This document shows, piece by piece, positions 1-6,130 of a stretch of 6,130 nucleotides of DNA. Location: assembly GCA_030638105.1 (NCBI GenBank), contig DAOWFF010000062.1, forward strand, positions 1 through 6,130, in the 5' to 3' direction. This DNA comes from an archaeon (GTDB lineage Archaea; Nanobdellota; Nanobdellia; Pacearchaeales; GW2011-AR1). A model generated the notes under the pieces. The model was not told where the DNA came from, ran no database searches, and saw only the letters and a program-made list of their open reading frames with translations. How positions within the stretch are numbered: the stretch's first letter is position 1; each line of letters starts with the position of its first letter. Made by a program: the position numbers and the translations under genes.

Positions 1-2
1 AA

Positions 3-1565
3 AAAATTAAAGATACAACTCAACAGAAAATCATCACCAAAAAGGTCTTTGATGAAAACCCCGAACAGGTGAAGAAGGTTTTTTCTGGTTTGCCTGTAGA
101 ACGCCAGAGAAAACTTGAGAAGTTGAAAATTAAACTCGGATTGAGTATTGAAATCTCTAAGGAACAAATTAATCAGTTAGATTCAGAAGAAAATTTTCAG
201 TTGTCTGCCGACGGAAGCGAACAAAATAGGGAAGTGGCAGAATTGGTTGCTAAAAAAAATGAAGTTCTGAATTCTCGGGAAACAGAAGTAAATGAAATTA
301 AAAATCCGGAAAAAATTGTAGAGGAAATTTCTGAGGTGAAAGTTAAAAATTCTGCAGCTTGTTTTGATAAAAAGATTGTGGTTAATGATTTTGTTAAACA
401 TTTTAGGTCGCGATTTGTGGAGATGCAGAAAATTTTGCAGGAACATTCTGAGTTGAATAATTTGATTTCAATAAATAAGATTTCTGGGAACCAGCAAGGG
501 GTTTCTGTTATTGGGATTGTTTCTGATAAGAAAATTACTAAAAATAAAAATATTTTTCTTGAGATAGAGGACCTGACTGGGAAAATTCGGGTTTTGATAA
601 ACAAGAACAAGCCAGAACTTTATGAACGGGCAGGGGAAATCACTCTTGATGCAGTGATTGGATTTAAATGTTCAGGAAACAGGGAAATTCTTTTTGTTAA
701 TGAAATTGTTTTTCCAGATTCATTTTTGCACGAGAGGAAAAATTCTTTGTCTGAAGAATATGCTTTGTTTATTGGGGATTTGGATTTTGGAAGTAAATTA
801 TTTTTAGAAAAAAACTTTTTGAAATTCATTGATTATTTGAATGGAAAAATTCCCGACACACCTGAAGTTGCAAAAATAAAATATCTTTTTATTGTCGGGG
901 ATTTGATTACTGGTGTTGGGAATTATCCTGGTCAGGAAAAAGATTTAGGAATAATTGATATTGAGGAACAATTTTCTGAAATTGCAGGGTTGTTGGGAAA
1001 GATAAGGAAGGACATTCAGATAATAATTTCTCCGGGGAATCACGATGGGGTTCGTCTTATGGAGCCACAGCCAATGATTGATGAAAAATATGCGTGGCCA
1101 CTTTACAATTTAAAGAATGTTACTTTGACTGGAAATCCAGCGAGAATTAATATTGGTTCTAAAAAGGACTTTTCTGGTTTTGATGTCTTGACTTATCATG
1201 GATTTTCTTTTCCGTTTTATGCAAATAACATTTCAAAATTAATGTTGAAAAGAGCGATGAACACCCCTGAAAAAATCATGAAATATCTTTTGAAAAATCG
1301 GCACCTTGCACCGACTCACGGGTCCACACAATATTTTCCCCTTGAAGACGACGCTCTGGCAATCAAAAAGACACCAGACATTTTTGTTTCAGCCCATACC
1401 CACAAAAGTGCAGTTTCTTATTACAATAATGTTTTAGTAATTTCAACTTCTTGTTGGGAAAGCATGACCCCTTATCAGGAAAAATTTGGAAATAAACCAG
1501 ACCACTGCAAAGTTCCAATGTTTAATTTGAAAACAAGAGCAGTTAAGATACTGGATTTTGAATGA
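3..1565 (+). CDS. polB: DNA polymerase D small subunit DP1 (proofreading exonuclease subunit), 5' partial
   Basis: Small subunit of archaeal replicative PolD; in the family it carries the 3'-5' exonuclease and binds the C-terminal part of DP2. The frame is open to the left edge with no stop (first full codon at 3), so 520 residues are visible and the true start lies upstream. Residues below are counted from the in-frame GTG at 69. About 30-100 is a K/E/N-rich, probably flexible linker; about 107-135 is a helical segment (DFVKHFRSRF); about 145-218 is an OB fold (VIGIVSDKK through NEIVFPD). From about 230 to the end is a calcineurin-like phosphoesterase: motif I GDLDFGS (D237), motif II GDLITGVG (D278), motif III GNHD (N324, H325), YHG (H377) and motif V AHTH (H443, H445). 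RHLAPTHG and the Q/E-rich end (SCWESMTPYQEKFG) are typical of DP1. Motif I is usually DxH; here the His is Asp239, which could affect proofreading. The family assignment is firm; exonuclease activity is not. Naming of the subunits varies (polB/dp1), so the symbol is tentative. Confidence 0.93.
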   Translation, partial: KIKDTTQQKIITKKVFDENPEQVKKVFSGLPVERQRKLEKLKIKLGLSIEISKEQINQLDSEENFQLSADGSEQNREVAELVAKKNEVLNSRETEVNEIKNPEKIVEEISEVKVKNSAACFDKKIVVNDFVKHFRSRFVEMQKILQEHSELNNLISINKISGNQQGVSVIGIVSDKKITKNKNIFLEIEDLTGKIRVLINKNKPELYERAGEITLDAVIGFKCSGNREILFVNEIVFPDSFLHERKNSLSEEYALFIGDLDFGSKLFLEKNFLKFIDYLNGKIPDTPEVAKIKYLFIVGDLITGVGNYPGQEKDLGIIDIEEQFSEIAGLLGKIRKDIQIIISPGNHDGVRLMEPQPMIDEKYAWPLYNLKNVTLTGNPARINIGSKKDFSGFDVLTYHGFSFPFYANNISKLMLKRAMNTPEKIMKYLLKNRHLAPTHGSTQYFPLEDDALAIKKTPDIFVSAHTHKSAVSYYNNVLVISTSCWESMTPYQEKFGNKPDHCKVPMFNLKTRAVKILDFE

Positions 1566-1581
1566 TTGTTTTTGAAAGGAC

Positions 1582-1593
1582 AAATAGATAAAA
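1582..1593 (+). promoter_or_regulatory. Possible weak TATA box for the HD gene
   Basis: The 50-bp gap between DP1 and the HD gene contains AAATAGATAAAA, centred about 28 bp before the ATG at 1616, with a purine-rich GAAAGGA just upstream that could act as a BRE. This is the spacing expected for an archaeal TATA box if transcription began at or next to the start codon (a leaderless mRNA). The HD gene has no Shine-Dalgarno core directly before its ATG, which fits. The region is AT-rich, so such a match can arise by chance, and the gene may simply be read through from DP1. Confidence 0.22.
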
Positions 1594-1615
1594 AGAAGAA
1601 GATTTAATTATTAAA

Positions 1616-2602
1616 ATGAAAATAAATGATGAAGTTTATGGAATGGAAGAAATAAAAGAAGATATTTTAGTTGAGTTAATCAATTCCCCTTCTGTTCAGA
1701 GATTAAAAGGTGTTGCTCAATGGGGAATTCCTAGCGAGTATTATCACAAGAAAAATGGTTTTTCAAGGTATGAGCATTCTATTGGTGCCTTAATCTTGTT
1801 AAGGAGATTGGACGTTGATTTAACAGAACAAGTGGCAGGATTATTGCATGATGTTTCTCACACAGCGTTTTCCCATGTTGTTGATTGGCTTGTTGGAGAC
1901 CCGACAAAAGAAGATTATCAAGATAACAATCATTTAGACATTATAGAAAATTCAGAGATTCCAAAAATTTTAGAGAGGCAGGGTTTTGATTATAAAGAAA
2001 TTTCTGATTTAGAAAGATTTTCTCTTTTAGAAAAAGAATCTCCGAGTTTGTGTGTTGATAGAGTTGAATATTCCCTTAGAGAAATTTTACAAGACGGAAA
2101 TTCTGGGTTGGTTAGCAAAATTATTCCAAATTTAATTAATTGGAATGGACAATTAGTTTTTAGAGATAAAGAAATTTCTGAGATATTTGCGAGAGAATAT
2201 TCAAAAATGCAAAACGAACACTGGGCAGGAAATCAGGCAAGAGCAAGGTATTATATTCTTTCAAATATTTTAAAAAAAGCAATAGAAAACGAAATCATTT
2301 CTTTTGAAGATTTGAATAAAACAGATCGTTATGTTCTTGGTTTGTTAATTAAAAGTAAAGACAAATGTATTTTAGATAATTTGAATTTGTTAGAAAAAGG
2401 TTTTGAAATTGAAGAAGTTGAAGAGGGAATTGAATTAAAAAAGAAATTTAGATATATTGACCCAGAAATTTTAGTAGGAAATTCCATTAGGAATCTAAGT
2501 GAAGTTTCCCCCCACTACAAATCTTTTTTAGAAGAAGAAAAGAAAAATTCTAATAACTACCCCAAAATAAAAATTGCAAGTATTAAAAATGAAAACAAAT
2601 GA
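1616..2602 (+). CDS. HD-domain phosphohydrolase (dGTPase/SAMHD1/COG1078-like)
   Basis: A 328-residue metal-dependent HD phosphohydrolase. The N-terminal half carries the family signature: an entry segment with SPSVQRLKGVAQWG (24-37), the first His in SRYEHSIGA (H54), the HD pair in GLLHDVSHTAFSHVVD (H78, D79, with H82 and H87), a possible further ligand H106 in NNHLDII, and the distal Asp in VDRVEYSLRE (D148). This H...HD...D pattern matches the catalytic set of the dGTPase/SAMHD1/COG1078 group, whose characterised members hydrolyse dNTPs to nucleoside and triphosphate; others have unknown substrates. Residues 149-300 are mainly helical and charged, and the last about 20 residues (KKNSNNYPKIKIA onward) look like a low-complexity tail. 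It is short relative to many COG1078 proteins (often 400 or more). No signal peptide or membrane segment, so cytosolic. It lies between the two PolD subunit genes and overlaps DP2 by 14 nt, suggesting coexpression with it. ATG 1616 is chosen because the conserved N-terminal segment starts right after it. Family sure, substrate unknown. Confidence 0.88.
   Translation: MKINDEVYGMEEIKEDILVELINSPSVQRLKGVAQWGIPSEYYHKKNGFSRYEHSIGALILLRRLDVDLTEQVAGLLHDVSHTAFSHVVDWLVGDPTKEDYQDNNHLDIIENSEIPKILERQGFDYKEISDLERFSLLEKESPSLCVDRVEYSLREILQDGNSGLVSKIIPNLINWNGQLVFRDKEISEIFAREYSKMQNEHWAGNQARARYYILSNILKKAIENEIISFEDLNKTDRYVLGLLIKSKDKCILDNLNLLEKGFEIEEVEEGIELKKKFRYIDPEILVGNSIRNLSEVSPHYKSFLEEEKKNSNNYPKIKIASIKNENK
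2589..2602 (+). other. 14-nt overlap of HD gene and DP2 gene
   Basis: The last codons and TGA stop of the HD gene (2600-2602) share sequence with the first codons of DP2, whose ATG is at 2589. The two are in different frames. No Shine-Dalgarno core lies before 2589 (the preceding bases are GCAAGTATTAAA), so DP2 translation probably depends on ribosomes finishing the HD gene (translational coupling). This is an inference from geometry. Confidence 0.7.
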
Positions 2603-5600
2603 ATATTTTAAACAACTTGAAAAAGATGTGAGGAAAGTTTACGAGGTAGTGGAGGAGGCGAAGGGCAAAGGTCTGGATCCTGTTGATAAAGTTGAGATTC
2701 CACTGGCGAAAACAATGGCTGAAAAATGTGTTGAGTTGATTGCGACAATTTATCCGCAGATGTCTGGTTGTGGAATTGACAAGCGAATTCTGGAGTTGGA
2801 AAAAAAATGGGGGAAACTGAATCCAGCTGTTTGTTTGCAGATTGCTGAAGATGTTGCGAAGCAAAAGTTTTGCAAGTTCTCAAGTTTGATGGAAGCAATT
2901 GACGCTGGTTCAAGAATTGGTTTTGCATATATTACTTTGGGAGTTGTGTCTTCGCCTATTGAAGGTCTGACAGAAATAAAACTTGAGAAAACAAAACAAG
3001 GCAAAGATTATTTTTCACCATATTTTTCTGGTCCAGTGAGAAGTGCAGGAGGAACTGGTTCTGCTTTCTCATTGGTAATTATAGACCACTTGAGAGAAAT
3101 TTTCGGATATGCAAAATACGATCCGACTGAAAGTGAAATCAAAAGAACAGTTACAGAACTGAATGATTATCATGACAGGATTACTAATTTGCAGTATATG
3201 CCGACAGAGGAAGAAATAATTTTTCTTGCGAAAAATGTTCCGATTCAGATTAATGGCGAGGCATCGGAAAAACTTGAAGTTTCTAACCATAAAAATTTAG
3301 AAAGAGTGGAGACGAATTTTATCAGGAGCGGGTTTTGTCTGACTCTTGGTGAGGGTCTTGCCCAAAAAGCACCAAAGATAAAAAGATATATTTCGTCTTT
3401 ACGAGAGAAGGGTTTTAAATTAACTGCTTGGGATTTTTTAGAAGATTATATTAAACTGCATGAAAAACGAGACACAGGAAAGACAGATGATTCCCCGACT
3501 TACATCAAGGATTTGGTTGCAGGTCGGCCTGTGTTTGGGCATCCGAAACAGTCAGGGGGGTTGAGGTTTAGATATGGTCGTGGAAGGGTTTCTGGTTTTA
3601 GTGCGACGTCGGTTCATCCTGCAACAATGGCGATTACAGATAATTTTATCGCTACTGGCACTCAACTTAAAATAGAAAAACCAACAAAGGGCTGTGTTGT
3701 AACTGTTTGCGATTCTATTGATGGACCAATAGTTAAATTATTTAGTGGTAGTGTAAAAAAAATAAACACAAAACAAGAGGCAAAAAAACTTTACCCTGAT
3801 GTTGAAGAAATAATTTATCTTGGTGATATACTTTTTCCGTTCAGTGATTTGTCAAACAGGAATGCTGACTTAATCAAACCAGGGTATGTTGAAGAATGGT
3901 GGAAACTCGAGTTAGATGAAAAAGACAAAGAGGTAGGAGGAGGCACACTTCGTGTGTACCCCGAAAACCCTAAAGGGCACGAGAAATCTTCTACAAAGAT
4001 TTTTACTGGGGGCATTTCATTTGAAAAGGCAATAGAGATAAGTAAAAAATATGAAATTCCTCTGCACCCAAAATTTATTTTTTATTGGACAGAAATTTCT
4101 AAGGAGCAATTTTTAGGATTAATTAAATGGCTGAAATCCGCCAAGGTTGATGAGAAACTTATTTTTCCATACACAAAAACAGAACAAGAAAAATTTGAAA
4201 TTGGAAAGCGGGCTTTGGAATTGTTGGGGGTTGAGCATGAAGTTACAATTGAGAATGTGGTTTTAACCGAGGAGAACACAAAGGCGTTGTTTGCTAATTT
4301 AGGAATTGATTTAAATATTTTAAACGAAAATTGTTTGCTTAAGGATGTTATTGATTTGGAGAGATTTGATTTGCCGAAGGCGACTTTAGAAATTGTGAAT
4401 GTTGTTTCTGATTTTGAGATTAAGGATAAGGCAGGGGAATTCATTGGTACGCGGATGGGAAGACCTGAAAAAGCAAAGTTGAGAAAACTGACAGGCAGTC
4501 CTAATGTTTTGTTTCCAATTGGAAAAGAAGGCGGGCGACTGAGAAGTGTTCAGGCAGCGTGTGAGGCAGGGAAGGTGAGAAGTGTGTTTCCGATTTTTTA
4601 TTGCGAGAAATGCGACAAGGAAACAATTTATCCCTCTTGTGAAATTTGCGGATCCAAGTGTAAAAAGAAATATTATTTTTATGAGACAAAGGAAAAATCA
4701 TTTAGTAAAACTTTAGAAGGAAATGATAAAGAAGGACAACCATATTGTAATCAGGACTTAGATGTAAATTATTATTTTGAAAAGGCGAGGGAAAAACTTG
4801 GGCTTAAAAAAACAGAAGTTCCTGCTTTGATAAAAGGAGTTAAGGGTACGTCTTCAGGAGGGCATATGATGGAAAATCTTGCCAAGGGTATTTTGCGGGC
4901 GAAGTTTGATTTGCAGGTCAACAAGGACGGGACGATTCGGTTTGATGCAACTGAACTGCCGTTGGTTTGCTTTAAGCCAAAAGAAATTTTCGTGAGTGTT
5001 GATGAACTTAAAAAGTTGGGGTATGATAAAGATGTGTTTGGAAAAGAACTTGTTAATGAAGAGCAGGTATTGGAATTAATGCCTCATGATATTATTCTTC
5101 CGAGTTCTTTAGAGTCGCCTGACGAAAAAGCCGATGATATTTTTATTAGGATTTCTAAATTTGTTGACGCTGAACTTGAAAAATTTTATGGATTGAGAGC
5201 TTTTTATAATATTAAGAAGAGGGATGGTTTAATTGGGAATCTCGGAGTTTGCATGGCCCCGCATAATTGTGCAGGAGTTGTTTGCAGGTTTATTGGGTTT
5301 TCAAATACTTTGGGCTTGCTTGCAAGTCCTTATATGCACGCTGCTATTAGGCGTGATTGTGACGGGGATGAACTTGCAGTTATGCTCTTGGGAGATGTGT
5401 TGCTGAATTTTTCAAGAGAGTTTTTGCCAAGTCATCGAGGAGGAACTCAGGATGCTCCGCTGGTTTTAAACGCGAAGATTGACGCTGGGGAAGTTGATGA
5501 CCAGATTTTGGATTTTGAATTTGTGAATGAATATCCTCTTGAACTTTATCGGCTTGCTGAAAAGGGAAAACATTCGTCAGAAATCAAAATTAATAATGTG

Positions 5601-6107
5601 AAAGAGATTTTGAAAAGAGGCGAGAACCCTTTTGTGAATGTTGGGTATACTCATGATACTTCTAATTTTAACGAAGGTGTTGGATGTTCTAACTACAAGC
5701 TTCTTGAAACAATGCAGGATAAGGTCAGGCACCAGATGGAACTTGTTGAGAAAATTCGGGCGGTTGACACTTCTGACACAGCGAGGCTGATTATCGAAAG
5801 GCATTTTCTCAGGGATATGAAAGGTAATCTCAGGAAATTTTCTATGCAGGGATTTAGGTGTGTTGTGTGCAACGAGATTATGAGAAGACCGCCGTTAAAA
5901 GGGATGTGTTCTAAATGCGGGGGCAAAATAATTTTCACAATTCATGAAGGCGGAATAAAGAAATATCTTGAACCAGCCATAGATCTTGCTCAGAAGTATA
6001 ATCTTTCACCTTATATAAAACAGAATTTGGAATTAACAAAAAGATACATTGATAGTATTTTTGGGCGAGAACTTGAAAAACAGGAAAAGTTGGGGGGTTG
6101 GATTTAG
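2589..6107 (+). CDS. polC: DNA polymerase D large catalytic subunit DP2
   Basis: Catalytic subunit of PolD, 1172 residues from ATG 2589, within the usual length for DP2 and without an intein. The N terminus reads YFKQLEKDV...GLDPVDKVEIPLAKTMAEK as in the family. Other landmarks: GPVRSAGGTGSA (about 148), GRPVFGHPKQSGGLRFRYGRGR (about 312, first double-psi barrel region), IPLHPKFIFYW, RMGRPEKAK (from R622), a zinc-binding cluster C672/C675/C684/C687/C691, KGTSSGGHMMENLAKG, and the second barrel with RRDCDGDELAVM, where D925 and D927 are the predicted catalytic metal-binding pair. A C-terminal zinc site is C1091/C1094/C1107/C1110. The protein ends in QEKLGGWI, resembling a PCNA-binding PIP box. 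A TTG at 2574 is in frame and would add five residues, but ATG 2589 fits the family N terminus and is preferred. It overlaps the HD gene upstream and is followed 7 bp later by another gene. The segment after C691 seems to have lost the second zinc knuckle often seen in euryarchaeal DP2. The symbol is tentative, as naming varies (polC/dp2). Confidence 0.96.
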   Translation: MKTNEYFKQLEKDVRKVYEVVEEAKGKGLDPVDKVEIPLAKTMAEKCVELIATIYPQMSGCGIDKRILELEKKWGKLNPAVCLQIAEDVAKQKFCKFSSLMEAIDAGSRIGFAYITLGVVSSPIEGLTEIKLEKTKQGKDYFSPYFSGPVRSAGGTGSAFSLVIIDHLREIFGYAKYDPTESEIKRTVTELNDYHDRITNLQYMPTEEEIIFLAKNVPIQINGEASEKLEVSNHKNLERVETNFIRSGFCLTLGEGLAQKAPKIKRYISSLREKGFKLTAWDFLEDYIKLHEKRDTGKTDDSPTYIKDLVAGRPVFGHPKQSGGLRFRYGRGRVSGFSATSVHPATMAITDNFIATGTQLKIEKPTKGCVVTVCDSIDGPIVKLFSGSVKKINTKQEAKKLYPDVEEIIYLGDILFPFSDLSNRNADLIKPGYVEEWWKLELDEKDKEVGGGTLRVYPENPKGHEKSSTKIFTGGISFEKAIEISKKYEIPLHPKFIFYWTEISKEQFLGLIKWLKSAKVDEKLIFPYTKTEQEKFEIGKRALELLGVEHEVTIENVVLTEENTKALFANLGIDLNILNENCLLKDVIDLERFDLPKATLEIVNVVSDFEIKDKAGEFIGTRMGRPEKAKLRKLTGSPNVLFPIGKEGGRLRSVQAACEAGKVRSVFPIFYCEKCDKETIYPSCEICGSKCKKKYYFYETKEKSFSKTLEGNDKEGQPYCNQDLDVNYYFEKAREKLGLKKTEVPALIKGVKGTSSGGHMMENLAKGILRAKFDLQVNKDGTIRFDATELPLVCFKPKEIFVSVDELKKLGYDKDVFGKELVNEEQVLELMPHDIILPSSLESPDEKADDIFIRISKFVDAELEKFYGLRAFYNIKKRDGLIGNLGVCMAPHNCAGVVCRFIGFSNTLGLLASPYMHAAIRRDCDGDELAVMLLGDVLLNFSREFLPSHRGGTQDAPLVLNAKIDAGEVDDQILDFEFVNEYPLELYRLAEKGKHSSEIKINNVKEILKRGENPFVNVGYTHDTSNFNEGVGCSNYKLLETMQDKVRHQMELVEKIRAVDTSDTARLIIERHFLRDMKGNLRKFSMQGFRCVVCNEIMRRPPLKGMCSKCGGKIIFTIHEGGIKKYLEPAIDLAQKYNLSPYIKQNLELTKRYIDSIFGRELEKQEKLGGWI

Positions 6108-6110
6108 AGG
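6106..6110 (+). promoter_or_regulatory. Ribosome binding site for the gene starting at 6115
   Basis: AGAGG overlaps the DP2 stop codon and lies 4 nt before the ATG at 6115. Its GAGG core is complementary to the anti-Shine-Dalgarno end of archaeal 16S rRNA. It supports a real start immediately after DP2, in contrast to the HD and DP2 starts, which lack such a motif. Confidence 0.5.
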
Positions 6111-6114
6111 AAAA

Positions 6115-6130
6115 ATGGAAAAAGAAAAAA
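6115..6130 (+). CDS. Start of an unidentified downstream gene (3' partial)
   Basis: An ATG 7 bp after the DP2 stop, preceded by AGAGG, opens a frame reading MEKEK before the window ends. Position, spacing and ribosome binding site suggest the next member of the same transcription unit. Five lysine/glutamate-rich residues are too few to name it, and a chance ATG in a purine-rich run cannot be excluded. Confidence 0.45.

Noticed and set aside
1569..1573. T5 run after the DP1 stop as a transcription terminator
   Set aside because: The run is short, has no hairpin before it, and similar or longer T runs occur inside the coding regions (for example near 813), so it is not listed as a feature.
1601..1615. 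Inverted repeat in GATTTAATTATTAAA before the HD ATG as an operator
   Set aside because: The symmetry is imperfect and made only of A and T, which is expected by chance in such AT-rich sequence.
4082..4444. Open frame of 120 codons on the minus strand
   Set aside because: It lies fully within DP2, whose conserved protein sequence explains the region, and its translation shows no recognisable domain. The other minus-strand open frames (for example 183-446, 197-610, 2608-2928, 5577-5804) are rejected for the same reason.
5349..5375. Possible intein insertion at the DP2 catalytic motif
   Set aside because: Inteins are known in some archaeal DP2 genes, but RRDCDGDELAVM is continuous, the length is normal, and no intein splice-junction or homing endonuclease motifs are present.
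1..6130. tRNA, rRNA, CRISPR array, insertion sequence or defence-system genes
   Set aside because: Almost all sequence is accounted for by three conserved protein genes; I found no repeated spacer-like units, no terminal inverted repeats, no transposase motifs and no room for structured RNA genes.

Overview
The window is almost fully coding on the + strand and carries both subunits of the archaeal replicative DNA polymerase D (PolD). PolD is restricted to archaea, so the source is an archaeon. Low GC (roughly 30-38% by eye), very short intergenic gaps, overlapping genes and rather divergent PolD subunits suggest a small-genome lineage such as DPANN (Woesearchaeota/Pacearchaeota-like). That lineage assignment is an inference, not something read from a marker gene.

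Layout, left to right: (1) the PolD small subunit DP1, cut at its 5' end by the window edge and ending at 1565; (2) a 50-bp gap holding a weak TATA-like element; (3) an HD-domain phosphohydrolase of the dGTPase/SAMHD1/COG1078 type, 1616-2602; (4) the PolD large catalytic subunit DP2, 2589-6107, overlapping the HD gene by 14 nt; (5) a ribosome binding site and the first codons of another gene starting at 6115 and running off the right edge. There is no non-coding stretch longer than 50 bp. I see no RNA gene, mobile element, CRISPR array or intein.

DP1 supplies the OB fold and the calcineurin-like phosphoesterase (3'-5' proofreading) fold, and DP2 supplies the double-psi beta-barrel polymerase core with its DxD catalytic pair. 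Together they form the PolD holoenzyme, which binds PCNA. The HD enzyme between them is the most suggestive part of the locus. Its family includes dNTP triphosphohydrolases, so it could tune dNTP pools alongside the replicative polymerase, but its substrate cannot be read from sequence. Its base composition and leucine codon choice differ from the two PolD genes.

Points worth a second look are a His-to-Asp change in the first metal-binding motif of DP1, a reduced zinc module in DP2, a PIP-box-like extreme C terminus of DP2, and corrected starts for both DP1 (upstream of the window) and DP2 (ATG 2589).
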